From assembly GCA_963741305.1 (NCBI GenBank), contig CAVUHL010000003.1, positions 8,246,001 through 8,310,000 of the forward strand: a stretch of 64,000 bases of DNA, written 5' to 3'. Positions within the stretch are counted from its first letter, which is position 1. Each line of letters opens with the position of its first letter. Positions 1-8,092 of this stretch are shown here, piece by piece. The DNA comes from DATMER01 sp963741305 (lineage in GTDB: Bacteria > Acidobacteriota > Thermoanaerobaculia > Multivoradales > UBA5704). The translations under genes and the position numbers were made by a program. The notes under the pieces were generated by a model. The model was not told where the DNA came from. It saw only the letters and a program-made list of their open reading frames with translations, and did no database searches.

Positions 1-36
1 GGCTTCCGCCTCGGCAGATCAGGAGGAGGTACAACG

Positions 37-75
37 ATGAGGGCACTTCGCGCCGGGAGGTTCATTGACAACTAG
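37..75 (+). other. 12-codon ORF behind a very strong ribosome binding site
   Basis: A near-ideal Shine-Dalgarno run (aggaggaggt, 21-30) lies six bases before an ATG that opens a reading frame of only 12 residues ending in TAG. Such a strong site before so short a frame suggests either a leader peptide or the surviving start of a gene whose body was lost. Nothing recognisable follows up to the repeat element at 282. No function is proposed. Confidence 0.25.
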
Positions 76-281
76 CGAGGGGCGGCGGCTTCCGTGTCCA
101 AGGACACCGCCGTCCCGCCGTGGGACCGCCTTCAGGAGGGAGGGGGCGGAGCGGCGCCATGGAAGAAACCGGAGGCGGGGGCGCTCCGGATTCTTCCGCC
201 GCGTGCCCACGGTTTGTCTTGGAACTTCCCTGTCGCCCCCGTTTTTATACCTCGTCGAGCACAGTCACTAACAGGCCACGT

Positions 282-422
282 TTTCCCTGGGAGCGCCGGC
301 ATCTTGCCGGCATGTCCGGAGCAATCGGCGGAACGCCGGCAACCTCTCCGCCCCTGCAATAAGGCCGGGCCTTCGGCCCAATATCTTCAAATGCCGGCAA
401 GATGCCGGCGCTCCCAGGGAAA
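282..422. repeat. Dispersed inverted-repeat element (32 bp arms)
   Basis: The arms at 282-313 and 391-422 are reverse complements over 32 bases. Each arm is itself partly palindromic around gccggcatcttgccggc. The centre holds a further short hairpin (ggccgggccttcggccc). This is typical of non-autonomous palindromic repeats scattered through intergenic DNA. The rest of 1-504 shows no convincing gene. Confidence 0.8.
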
Positions 423-504
423 GCGCGACCCTCCCCTTTGTTGACCTCTCACGAGGGGATCGCATAACTTCTCAAAGTTGTTCAACCTTTGGGAGAGTCC
501 GCCG

Positions 505-729
505 ATGTCCCAAATCATCTACAACCTTTCCGAGGCGAAGATGTCCCTCTCGCAGCTACTCGACCGCGTAGCGAGCGGAGAGGAGATCATCTTGTCCAAA
601 GGGGGCAAGCCGTTGGCCAAACTCGTGCCGTTTCATCGGAATTCCGCGCCTCGTCAGCCAGGTGGGTGGGAGGGCCGGGTACGCATCTCGGAAGACTTCG
701 ACGCTCCCCTACCTACGGAGATCGAATGA
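505..729 (+). CDS. Type II antitoxin, Phd/YefM family (orphan)
   Basis: This 74-residue protein looks like a Phd/YefM antitoxin. The N-terminus MSQIIYNLSEAKMSLSQLLD matches the family's DNA-binding half, followed by the typical VASGEEIILSKGGKPLAKLV. The tail (about residues 50-74, acidic, proline-rich) would be the toxin-neutralising part. I chose the ATG at 505 because it begins the conserved domain; an upstream in-frame start adds nine unlike residues. In normal loci the toxin starts at or just after the antitoxin stop. Here the 120 bp downstream encode no PIN or other toxin and the next gene is unrelated, so the partner appears lost. The protein would be expected to autoregulate its own promoter. 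Confidence 0.8.
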   Translation: MSQIIYNLSEAKMSLSQLLDRVASGEEIILSKGGKPLAKLVPFHRNSAPRQPGGWEGRVRISEDFDAPLPTEIE

Positions 730-850
730 GCTCCCAGCCGGTTCCGAAGAAGCCCGAGATGGGCTGGCGCCCCGTTTTGCCTTTTCCACCGTGGCGGGTT
801 GGCCTCCTGCTTTGCGTATCAGGACTTAGAGAGATGAAAAAGGAGACACC

Positions 851-1042
851 ATGACGATTCAGGAGTTCTCGCAGCAGTTGGGACGGGAGGATCACCCCTC
901 GCACATGATTCAAGCTCTCCGGACGATCCAGAGCTTCGGTGTGGAGCAGATCATCGGGCCGAACGGCATCGGCGGAGATTGGACCCCGTGGTCCGACGAC
1001 GAGCCGCGCGCCTATGCGGAGCGGCCCGAGCTGCGGAGTTGA
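851..1042 (+). CDS. Small hypothetical protein, 63 aa
   Basis: A 63-residue frame starts with ATG preceded by a good ribosome binding site (aaaaaggagacacc). The first half (MTIQEFSQQLGREDHPSHMI and on to about residue 30) could form amphipathic helices. The second half is rich in Gly, Pro, Asp and Trp and looks unstructured. I do not recognise a family. The leader-like first half followed by a short variable tail resembles some RiPP precursor peptides, but there are no cysteines and no modification enzyme beside it, so that is only a possibility. It lies 76 bp before the aldo/keto reductase and may share its transcript. Confidence 0.5.
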   Translation: MTIQEFSQQLGREDHPSHMIQALRTIQSFGVEQIIGPNGIGGDWTPWSDDEPRAYAERPELRS

Positions 1043-1118
1043 TTGCGGTCTGAGAGGCCTTGAGCGCGGTTCCCAGAGCATCGACTGTAAACTCGAAGTC
1101 GAAGTTGGAGGAACGGGG

Positions 1119-1949
1119 ATGAAGTACCGCGCTTTCGGACCCACGGACATCCAGGTCTCCATCATCGGCCAGGGGACCTGGAACATGGAGAAGGACGACC
1201 GCCAATCAGCCGTCGCGAGCCTGCGGCGGGGGCTCGACCTGGGGATGAACCATATCGACACGGCCGAGATGTACGGCAGCGGCAAGGTCGAGGAGATCGT
1301 CGGGGAGGCCATCGCCGGCCGGCGGGACGAGGTCTTCCTGGTCAGCAAGGTGCTGCCCCAGAACGCCTCCCGCAAGGGGACGATCGAAGCCTGCGAGCGG
1401 AGCCTCCGCCACCTGCGGACCGACCGGCTGGATTGCTACCTCCTGCACTGGGAGGGACCGCATCCCCTGGCGGACACCTTCGCGGCGTTTGAAGAGCTGC
1501 GGAACGCGGGCAAGATCCGCTCCTGGGGCGTGAGCAACTTCGATGAGGAGTCGCTCACGGACGCCCTCGAGATCGCCGGAGAGGGCAAGGTGGTCTGCAA
1601 CCAGATCCTCTATCACCTGCAGGAGAGGGCCATCGAGCACGCCGTCATCCCTGCTTGTGAGGAGCACGGCATCGCGGTCGTGGCCTACAGTCCGTTCGGC
1701 TCGGGGAAGTTTCCGTCGTCGAGCGTCCTCTCCGAGATTGCCGAAGCCCGCGGCGCCACCCCGCGCCAGATCGCGCTCGCGTTCCTGGTGCGCCGGCCTT
1801 TCGTGTTTGCCATTCCGAAGACCTCCGATCCCGGCCATGCGGAAGACAACGCCGCGGCGGCCGAGATCGATCTCAGCGATGAGGAGGTCCAGCGGATCGA
1901 CGAGGCCTTTCCGCTGGGGCGGCGGCGGAAGGGTGTGCCGACGCTGTAG
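1119..1949 (+). CDS. Aldo/keto reductase
   Basis: This 276-residue protein is an NAD(P)H-dependent aldo/keto reductase of the TIM-barrel superfamily, reducing aldehydes or ketones in the cytoplasm. The family landmarks are visible in order: GLDLGMNHIDTAEMYG near the N-terminus with the catalytic Asp and Tyr, a Lys in VSKVLP, the substrate-site His in LLHWEGPHPL, WGVSNFDEE, and the cofactor-binding end around AIPKTSDPGHAEDNAAA. Its length matches the short AKR group (about 270-290 residues). The start is the ATG behind ggaggaacggg; a longer in-frame extension upstream does not resemble the family and was discarded. The physiological substrate cannot be read from sequence. Confidence 0.93.
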   Translation: MKYRAFGPTDIQVSIIGQGTWNMEKDDRQSAVASLRRGLDLGMNHIDTAEMYGSGKVEEIVGEAIAGRRDEVFLVSKVLPQNASRKGTIEACERSLRHLRTDRLDCYLLHWEGPHPLADTFAAFEELRNAGKIRSWGVSNFDEESLTDALEIAGEGKVVCNQILYHLQERAIEHAVIPACEEHGIAVVAYSPFGSGKFPSSSVLSEIAEARGATPRQIALAFLVRRPFVFAIPKTSDPGHAEDNAAAAEIDLSDEEVQRIDEAFPLGRRRKGVPTL

Positions 1950-1991
1950 CTTCCCGGCATCACTCTCCGGCCGGCACGACTCTGTGTGGAA

Positions 1992-2486
1992 TCAGTGAGG
2001 CGTTGGCGCTGCGCCAATGATCTCCAAATGCTTAGGCTCGGCACCGGCCACGGTCTTCAAGGGAACGTTCCGGTCGAAGGTAACGAGACGGCCACGGTTT
2101 GCGACGGCAAGACCTAAGAGGTAGACATCGGTTAGCTGGCGGTGGCCCTGGATGTAGGTTGTCTGGAAAAAGTCGCCCTCGCATACTGAAACGGAGTCCT
2201 GCCAGAAGAAATGGTCGACGCTCTGCCTGATCTCTGTTAGGCGGGCGACGGCGTCTCTGAGGCTGGTGCCCTGACCAGGATACCGTGGGTTTGAGACGAC
2301 CCGCACGAAGCCATTCTCAGTCAACGGGCATGTAGCCCAACCCCGGCTCCGGTTGTGGCCGAACCACTCATGGGCCGTCTCATGATGGATGTGCATCGGG
2401 TCGAAGAGCGCGACGAGCAGGTTGACGTCCAGCAGAGCCTTGGCGCCGCGGCTCCGTGGCCGTTGTCGACGTTCAAGCGGATTCAT
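1992..2486 (-). CDS. PIN-domain toxin, VapC family
   Basis: A 164-residue PIN-domain ribonuclease, the likely toxin of a VapBC pair. The acidic active-site residues of the fold are present: Asp in LLDVNLLVALFD (about residues 18-29), Glu in TENGFV, Asp in TDVYLLGLA and Asp in VTFDR near the C-terminus. VapC enzymes cleave tRNA or rRNA when not bound by VapB. The reading frame overlaps the end of the upstream antitoxin gene by 14 bp, the usual arrangement for translational coupling. The first 15 residues are basic and not part of the domain, so the true start could be slightly internal. Confidence 0.88.
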   Translation of the reverse strand: MNPLERRQRPRSRGAKALLDVNLLVALFDPMHIHHETAHEWFGHNRSRGWATCPLTENGFVRVVSNPRYPGQGTSLRDAVARLTEIRQSVDHFFWQDSVSVCEGDFFQTTYIQGHRQLTDVYLLGLAVANRGRLVTFDRNVPLKTVAGAEPKHLEIIGAAPTPH

Positions 2487-2706
2487 CGTCGAGCAGGGAC
2501 GCCACTGTTGCCGAAGTCACTGGGCGCGCTCCCTTGCGGGGCGGCAGGAGCGGAATGCCGTTTCGTCGGGCCGAGGGCTTCCGCGACGCTCCGAGGGCCT
2601 TGCGTGCAAGCTCCGACAAGACTTTGCCTGCGGTACTCTTCTGTGCCTCCGCCAGCTCCTTGGCGGCTAGCAACACGTCATCATCGATCTCCAAAGTAGT
2701 CCGCAT
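2473..2706 (-). CDS. VapB-type antitoxin
   Basis: A 77-residue antitoxin paired with the overlapping PIN toxin. It begins MRTTLEIDDDVLLAAKELAE, the ribbon-helix-helix start typical of VapB proteins that bind their own operator as dimers. The middle (KSTAGKVLSELARKAL) completes the RHH domain, and the basic, proline-containing tail would wrap the toxin. A short inverted-looking stretch upstream (2707-2740) could hold the operator, but no clear palindrome can be defined by eye. Confidence 0.85.
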   Translation of the reverse strand: MRTTLEIDDDVLLAAKELAEAQKSTAGKVLSELARKALGASRKPSARRNGIPLLPPRKGARPVTSATVASLLDDESA

Positions 2707-2777
2707 AACTCATAGCATCACGCATCACGCATCAGATGTCAATTTTGGGTAAGGGCAAGATCCGCTCTGGGGCGTGC

Positions 2778-3491
2778 TTACTCTCCGGCGGGCACCACTC
2801 TGAGCTCCTTCAACGCTTCGATCTTGCTGAGCGCATCGGTGAGCCCCCTGGCCTTGTCGGCCCGGCTGCTCCGGATGATTGCCTCGTATTCGAAGTAGTT
2901 CGAGTCGTAATCGAGCCGGTAGCTCAACCTGTGCATGGTGAAGCCGTGCTCTTTCAACAGCCGGCGCAGCTCGGGCTCCGGCATGGCCGCGTGAAGGGCG
3001 AAGCGCAGGATCAGGTGAGCATAGAACTGCGCGGGGACCTTGTCTTCGACCCAGCGGAACAGCGAGAGGGTGATGAGGGTGAGCGCCGTGGCGAAGAGGG
3101 CGGGGAAGAAGAACCCGATCCCGACGAGGATGCCGATGGCGGCGGTGATCCACAGGGATGCCGCGGTCGTGAGGCCGCGGACCGACGACCCTTCCTTCAT
3201 GAACGTGCCGGCGCCGAGGAAACCGATGCCGGTCATGATCCCTTGCGCCATCCGCGTGGGGTCGAGAGAGATGCGCCCCTGGGTGATGCCGACGAACCAG
3301 CGGGTCTCGTAGACGGTGATGAGCATCAGGAGGCTCGTGGAGAGGCACACCAGGGCATGGGTGCGAAAGCCGGCAGGCCGGCCGCGGTAGGTCCGTTCCA
3401 GCCCGATCAGGCCGCCGACGACGAGGGCGGCGAACAGCCGCACGGCAATGTCGAAGTATTCAGGGTCGCCAAAGAGGTCTCTTGCGTTCAT
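2778..3491 (-). CDS. MgtC/SapB family membrane protein
   Basis: A 237-residue protein of the MgtC/SapB family. The N-terminal membrane part has the family signature LVVGGLIGLERTYRGRPAGF at about residues 21-40, followed by RTHALVCLSTSLLML and GIMTGIGFLGAGTFMKEG, then two more hydrophobic segments. Residues from about 150 form a soluble C-terminal ACT-like domain. Members are linked to growth at low magnesium and, in pathogens, to regulation of F-type ATP synthase. No known MgtC-type leader is obvious upstream. It lies upstream of vapBC on the same strand with a 71 bp gap. Confidence 0.92.
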   Translation of the reverse strand: MNARDLFGDPEYFDIAVRLFAALVVGGLIGLERTYRGRPAGFRTHALVCLSTSLLMLITVYETRWFVGITQGRISLDPTRMAQGIMTGIGFLGAGTFMKEGSSVRGLTTAASLWITAAIGILVGIGFFFPALFATALTLITLSLFRWVEDKVPAQFYAHLILRFALHAAMPEPELRRLLKEHGFTMHRLSYRLDYDSNYFEYEAIIRSSRADKARGLTDALSKIEALKELRVVPAGE

Positions 3492-3533
3492 GGCCGTCGG
3501 CGGCCGGCAGGTCCCGGCCTTGTCGGATCATAG

Positions 3534-3965
3534 ATGACAAGGCGGGCATGCGCCCTACGAAACTTTTCGTTGAGGGTACGCGTAGTGGCTTCACATGAGA
3601 CGTACTTCGATGTTTACGACGATTACCTTCTTCGTGCCCTGGCCGCGGGTGCTGCCAAGATCGAGCTCCGCCCGTGCAAGCTCCCCGACTTTCCGGAGGA
3701 CACCCGCTGTGGCACTTATGAGGTGTTCGAGAACCGTGCGGCGCGGACAGGACGCAAGATCCCGCTCCGGATCGTAGTGATCCCGGCCAACACGCCACAG
3801 AGGCAGCCCGACGGCATGAAGGGGCGGGAGTGCGAGGAGGAGATGATGGTGAAGCTCATCGAAACCGGCACGACCGAGCGGCTCGACACTTCCTGCGTGA
3901 CGCGCATGGAGCGCCCGCTTTCGTGCTCAGCCTGCCTCAATAGCAAAGTGCGCATATTGAACTGA
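3534..3965 (+). pseudogene. Internally deleted alpha/beta hydrolase (TAP-like) remnant
   Basis: This 143-codon frame joins two ends of an alpha/beta hydrolase of the tripeptidyl-aminopeptidase-like group. Residues about 46-80 (PCKLPDFPEDTRCGTYEV and KIPLRIVVIPAN) match the conserved N-terminal segment before the first strand. They are followed at once by ECEEEMMVKLIETGTTERLD, SCVTRMERP, which is how these enzymes end. The whole catalytic core (nucleophile elbow, Asp, His, several hundred residues) is missing, so no activity is possible. The final residues beyond MERPLSC are unlike the family and suggest a late frameshift. There is no good ribosome binding site for the displayed start. Confidence 0.7.
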
Positions 3966-4028
3966 AACGTTCTCGGGTGGATCGCCAACTGGAGTTGCAG
4001 GTCAACTCATTCAGTCAGGAGAAGAGCA

Positions 4029-4499
4029 ATGCGTATTCGTAAGATAGCAGCGGCAGTGGTGGTCCTGGCAGCGGTTTCGGCGGCGGTTTCGACGGCGGCC
4101 ACTCGGGAGGAAGCCTTCGCTGTCCGCGCGGCGCGGATCGTGGCACAGCTCGAGGCGCAGCCTCAGCTCGTCGCGGCGGCGCGGGCCGCAGCCATGTCTC
4201 CAGATCAGCCCCGGGAAAACGCGGTCTCGAAGGTCGACAAGAACAGCTTCACCCTCATCGGCAACGTCGTCTTCTATAACTCTGACTTCCTCAGCGATGG
4301 CACGCCGATCACCATCGGCGTCGCGCAGGTAAAGAAGCCCGGCCTGCAGGAAATTTACTTCTCGTGCATCGGCGGCAGCATTTCCTCGGCTTGCCGCGGG
4401 CTTGGCCGCCGTCAGGTCGAGGGCTGGCTGCTGGCTGGAGACGGGGTCGAAACCGACGAGTACCTCCACTTCCTCATCGTGACCAAACTAAAGAAGTAG
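4029..4499 (+). CDS. Secreted hypothetical protein
   Basis: A 156-residue protein with a clear Sec signal peptide: basic start MRIRKIAAAVVVLA, an alanine-rich hydrophobic core and a likely cut after about residue 23. The mature part has a helical alanine/arginine-rich segment (to about residue 60) and then a beta-rich domain with two cysteines (FSCIGG and SSACRG) that could form a disulphide outside the cytoplasm. The ribosome binding site is strong (caggagaagagca). I do not recognise the family. A perfect-stem hairpin follows 15 bases after the stop and probably ends a single-gene transcript. Confidence 0.75.
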   Translation: MRIRKIAAAVVVLAAVSAAVSTAATREEAFAVRAARIVAQLEAQPQLVAAARAAAMSPDQPRENAVSKVDKNSFTLIGNVVFYNSDFLSDGTPITIGVAQVKKPGLQEIYFSCIGGSISSACRGLGRRQVEGWLLAGDGVETDEYLHFLIVTKLKK

Positions 4500-4514
4500 A
4501 AGTAGACGCAAACG

Positions 4515-4542
4515 GCCCCTGGTGCCGGGAGGCACCAGGGGC
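4515..4542 (+). terminator. Rho-independent-like terminator after the secreted protein gene
   Basis: Twelve perfectly paired bases (gcccctggtgcc with ggcaccaggggc) close a ggga tetraloop. The stem is followed by a modestly T-rich tract (atccttcct). It sits immediately after the gene ending at 4499 and also faces the relics on the opposite strand, so it could act in both directions. Confidence 0.75.
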
Positions 4543-4550
4543 ATCCTTCC

Positions 4551-4643
4551 TCAGTTGGTCCGGAAGTCGATCTCCCAGAAGCCCAGAGTGCCGGTGTCCG
4601 ACGAGGCCAGGTCGCGCACGCGCAGCTTCCAGAGCCGGGACGT
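4551..4643 (-). pseudogene. Relic of a proprotein-convertase P-domain C-terminus
   Basis: On the minus strand the last 30 codons before a TGA read SRLWKLRVRDLASSDTGTLG, then FWEIDFRTN. This is the typical end of a P/Homo B (proprotein convertase) beta-sandwich domain found at the C-terminus of secreted proteases. It is directly preceded in frame by a TAA that ends the ATPase relic, so it has no start of its own. The rest of the protease is absent. It is a short scar, not a gene. Confidence 0.6.
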
Positions 4644-5293
4644 TTAACGAAGGACGTCGAGCACTTCGCCGACAAGAATGCTGCCGCCATCGCTGCTGTT
4701 TGCAACCAGATCGACCTCGAGCGGTTGGCGGTCGAGGCCGGCTCCCCACCAGCGGCCGGCAGGCCCCCAGCTCCTTCCGCCCAGGTCTAGCCGCGTCACG
4801 CTGGCGCGTGCCAGTTCCTCCCAGACCTCGCCGAAATGATGTCCCAACGGTTGACCTCGACGTAGCGAAACCAGAACCGCAGGAAAGGATCGGAGATCTT
4901 GTATAGCGTGCGCTTGCTGCTGCGCGACTCCTCTGCGAAAGGTTGCTCGCGGGTGATCAGATCCATGTCCTGCAGGCGCTGGAGCGGACGCGACAGCGAT
5001 GTCACTGGTTTGCCCAGCCGCGCCGCGATTTCGGAGATGCGGTGGCAGCCCTGGCCGATCAGGCTCAGGATCGATGCCGCCTGGGTGGTGTCGCGCATGT
5101 CGTCGAGCAGCAGGCGCGACGGTTCTTCGGAAAGAACGCCTAGAGGGCTGAGGATGAGTGAGCGGAGCGCGGCTGGCAGATCCGGATGATCACCCGCCAA
5201 CTCCCAGTAGCGCGGTGTCCCGCCCCAGACGGAGTAAGCCTCCATGGCACTCTCAGGCAGAAACATTATGTAGCTGCTACATAGTCTTGGCAA
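4644..5293 (-). pseudogene. Truncated, frameshifted archaeal-type AAA ATPase with DUF234
   Basis: The frame from 5293 to about 4800 encodes the middle of an ATPase of the archaeal-ATPase/DUF234 group: YSVWGGTPRYWELA, a winged-helix stretch (ILSLIGQGCHRISEIAARLG) and RTLYKISDPFLRFWFRYVE. The expected DUF234 C-terminus (RWWGAGLDRQPLEVDLVA, then LVGEVLDVLR) continues in another frame down to 4644, so there is at least one frameshift near 4800. The N-terminal ATP-binding half with Walker A is missing and would have to lie where the preceding operon now ends. The product is almost certainly non-functional. Confidence 0.75.
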
Positions 5294-5296
5294 CCC

Positions 5297-8092
5297 TCAC
5301 AGCCGCAGGTCGCGCCGGATCTGGCCGTACTCCAGGTCCAGCACCAGCACGCGGCCGCGGTCGTCGGTCAGGCAGAGGATCTGTCCATGGAGATGGACGG
5401 TCACCCGCTGGGCCCGCCCCAGGGTCACCTCGGCTTTGACGCGGCCGGTGCCGCGGTGGACGACGAAGACGCGCGCGGCAGCCGGGCCGTGGGCCGAGCC
5501 CACCAGCCAGTCGCCGGTGATGGCCAGCTCTCCCGGCTCCCAATCCTCCCCTGGGAGGGAGACCTGAAGCAGCGGCTCGTCATGGATCTTCAGGTGGAGC
5601 ACGGCGGCCGAGACCCATTGCTCGGCCACGGTGCCGTCCGGCGTCACGGCGAGCTGGCGCGGGCCTCCCACGCCTCCGCGTGCGATGAGGGGCACTTCCT
5701 GACGGTTGCGGAGCTGGAGGGCGGGCACCTCGTAGGTCCAGGCTTCCGGCTCGTCGCCTCCACTGCCGCCAATAACCAGTGAACAGCGGGTAACCGAGCG
5801 GGCGAGCGCCATCACCGTGCGGCCCGCGACCGGCGTGCCCCAGGGACCGTCGAAGCGGCGGGAGGTCGCGTCCACCGCGGCCAGGCCGTCCGGCGAAACC
5901 ACGAGCCAGAGGGCGCCGTCGTAATCCGGGGCGAAGGCTTCGAAGCGGGCATCGCACCAGGTTTCCGCCTGCCGGCTCGCCAGGTCGATCCGGGCAAGGC
6001 GCCAGGACGTGCCCCGGCGGGCCAGGGCGATGGCCCGGTCCCCGAGGTCGGAGAGCACCAGGTGATGGGCGGGTTGGTCAAGCTCTGCGACCGCCCGGCC
6101 GGCGCGCGAGATCAGCCGCACCCCGGCCTCTCCGAGCGCAACGACGGTCAGGCCGCTGGGCAGGAAGGCCGCGTCGAAGCCCGAGCGGGTGCCGACGTCC
6201 GAGCCCGCGATCTCGATCCTCCAGACCTTTTCGCGCGCGATCCAGGGCTCGCGGCCGGGCAGCGGCAGGGCCGGCGTGTCGGCGCGCAGGGCGCCGTCCT
6301 CCGCAAAAGCCACGAGCTGGCGGAAGCGGGCCGGCGACATGCGGGCGCCGAAACGGCCCGAGTCCCGGGCCATGGCGCGCACCGCGGCCCGGGCAATCGC
6401 CCGGGCGGCTGGGGTCTTCGGCCCCTGGCAGAGGGTCTCGGCGAAGGCGAGCCGCGTCGCGGCGCCCTCGGCGCGCCAGTTCTCCAGGATCGAGAGGGCG
6501 CGGTCCCGCACTTCTTCGAACAGCTCGGGCACCAGCGTCACCTTGCGCGCCAGCATGCGGCCGGCCGGTCCCCCGCCCTGCTCGATGGCGCGGTCCATCC
6601 ATTCGAGGGCCATGTGCCGCGCCTCGGGGATGGGCCAGATGGAGTCGACGGCCGCGGCATAGTCGCCGGCCTCGGCCAGCCCCGCTCCCCAGAGCAGCCG
6701 CAGGGCCTCCGCCTCTTCCTGTTTGCGCGTACGCTCCAGGCGGGTCACCGCGTCGGCAAAGGCGCCGGTGCGGCGGGCGATCCAGAAAGCGCGCTCCCGG
6801 TCGCCAGCCAGGAACCACTGGCGGACCACGAGGCCCGGCGGCAGCTCGCGCGCTTCGGCCATCTCGGCGGCGAGCCAGAGAGAGCCGTGTCGCTCCAGGA
6901 AGGCGACCGCCTCCTCGTGCGCGTTGAGCACCTCGGCGAGCAGGAAGGCCGCCTCTTCGATCCGGCCCTGCGCCTCCAGCCGGTCGAAGGCCGCGCGGTA
7001 GATGCGCTGCAGCTCGGCGTGGAGGTCCGGTGCCAGGTGGAGGGCCGGCCGCGTCGATTCGGGCCGCAGCTCGAGGTCCCGCCGGGGCGACGGCAGCCGC
7101 AGGGGGAGGGCGCGGAGGGCTTCCCCGGCCTCGCCTCCGAGCGGAATGGCGAAGCGCAATGCCTCACTCAGGTCCCCGTCCTCGAACAGCTCGATCATCC
7201 TCTGGATGTAGGCGGCGTGGCGGCGGCCGAGCAGGTGCGACAGCCGCGACGCCACGGTGAGCCGGGCGGAGAGGCGATGGAATCCGGCGGTCAGCCGCTG
7301 CCTGAGCGGGACGGCCGTCCGCGCCTTCGAGGAGGCCCTCGACGAGGAAGGCTGCGCGGGAGTGGGTGAGACGCCGAAGTCCCAGGAGCCGGAGGTGGAG
7401 CGGGCGACCTCGTCCCCTCCGGACAGGGTGGGCCGCCTCCAGCCGCGCAGGGCCCAGCGCAGGGTCTGGGCTCCTCCCAGGACGAGCCCCACGGGCGAGA
7501 GCTGCCTTTTGCCAATGGAGATCCGGCCCGTGGGCTCGCGCCGGCTCAGGGCGGCGAGCACCTCGGCCAGCTCGGGCGCGGCCTGCGGTACCCCCTTCAT
7601 TCGCGAGCGGGCGTCGAACGCCACCGCCTCCGGGACCGTCAGGCGCGGCTGCGCGGGCGGCGCGCCGAGCGAGGCCGTGGCGATCACTCCGAAGTCTTCG
7701 ACGTCGAGCCAGGTCGCGGGGTCCTCCCTGTCGGCCTCGGCGGTCCTCTCCGTGACGGTATGGCCGGAGCGGGGGCGCACCACGGCACCTGCAGGAGGAT
7801 CGAGGGCGCGCAGCTCCTGGGCTTCCAGGGGCGCGCCCAGGAGCGTATTGCCGGGCACCACCCGCTGCGCGACCAGGGGCAGGCCCGGCGAGCGGTCGGA
7901 GGCCACTCGGCGCGGCTCGGGCAGGCGGACGAGCCAGCCGCGCGGGACCCGGTAGACAGACGTGCCTGGCGCCCAGAGCTCCAGCACCCGGCGGCGGGCC
8001 TCCAGAGGACCGGCGAGCGTGGCGTCGATCAAGAAGCCCGAGGCCTCGACCACCCCGCGGTAGATCAGGGTGCGCGGCAGCGGTCCTCTCAC
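5297..8092 (-). CDS. Large bpX-type/beta-propeller protein of a MoxR-vWA ternary system
   Basis: A 931-residue cytoplasmic protein, last in an overlapping four-gene operon. The N-terminal third carries a domain of the kind found beside MoxR and vWA proteins (opening RGVVEASGFLIDATLAGPLE); it may correspond to the bpX6 class, but I cannot confirm the subclass. The middle (about residues 330-640) is an all-helical, TPR-like solenoid rich in Ala, Leu, Arg and Glu. The last about 280 residues are repeating beta-strand blades (GVRLISRAGRAVAELDQPAH, GDRAIALARRG) consistent with a beta-propeller. It starts with GTG in a GTGA overlap with the stop of the upstream gene, so translation is coupled. In described systems such proteins are thought to act as effector or scaffold in an NTP-dependent conflict response; here that is inference. 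Confidence 0.7.
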   Translation of the reverse strand: MRGPLPRTLIYRGVVEASGFLIDATLAGPLEARRRVLELWAPGTSVYRVPRGWLVRLPEPRRVASDRSPGLPLVAQRVVPGNTLLGAPLEAQELRALDPPAGAVVRPRSGHTVTERTAEADREDPATWLDVEDFGVIATASLGAPPAQPRLTVPEAVAFDARSRMKGVPQAAPELAEVLAALSRREPTGRISIGKRQLSPVGLVLGGAQTLRWALRGWRRPTLSGGDEVARSTSGSWDFGVSPTPAQPSSSRASSKARTAVPLRQRLTAGFHRLSARLTVASRLSHLLGRRHAAYIQRMIELFEDGDLSEALRFAIPLGGEAGEALRALPLRLPSPRRDLELRPESTRPALHLAPDLHAELQRIYRAAFDRLEAQGRIEEAAFLLAEVLNAHEEAVAFLERHGSLWLAAEMAEARELPPGLVVRQWFLAGDRERAFWIARRTGAFADAVTRLERTRKQEEAEALRLLWGAGLAEAGDYAAAVDSIWPIPEARHMALEWMDRAIEQGGGPAGRMLARKVTLVPELFEEVRDRALSILENWRAEGAATRLAFAETLCQGPKTPAARAIARAAVRAMARDSGRFGARMSPARFRQLVAFAEDGALRADTPALPLPGREPWIAREKVWRIEIAGSDVGTRSGFDAAFLPSGLTVVALGEAGVRLISRAGRAVAELDQPAHHLVLSDLGDRAIALARRGTSWRLARIDLASRQAETWCDARFEAFAPDYDGALWLVVSPDGLAAVDATSRRFDGPWGTPVAGRTVMALARSVTRCSLVIGGSGGDEPEAWTYEVPALQLRNRQEVPLIARGGVGGPRQLAVTPDGTVAEQWVSAAVLHLKIHDEPLLQVSLPGEDWEPGELAITGDWLVGSAHGPAAARVFVVHRGTGRVKAEVTLGRAQRVTVHLHGQILCLTDDRGRVLVLDLEYGQIRRDLRL

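Noticed and set aside
725..854. Possible toxin frame directly after the Phd-type antitoxin
   Set aside because: The frame starting MSSQPVPKKPEMGWRPVLPF has no PIN or RelE residues and its composition is not protein-like.
939..1118. N-terminal extension of the aldo/keto reductase
   Set aside because: The added residues overlap the small gene at 851-1042 and do not resemble the family; a better start with a ribosome binding site lies at 1119.
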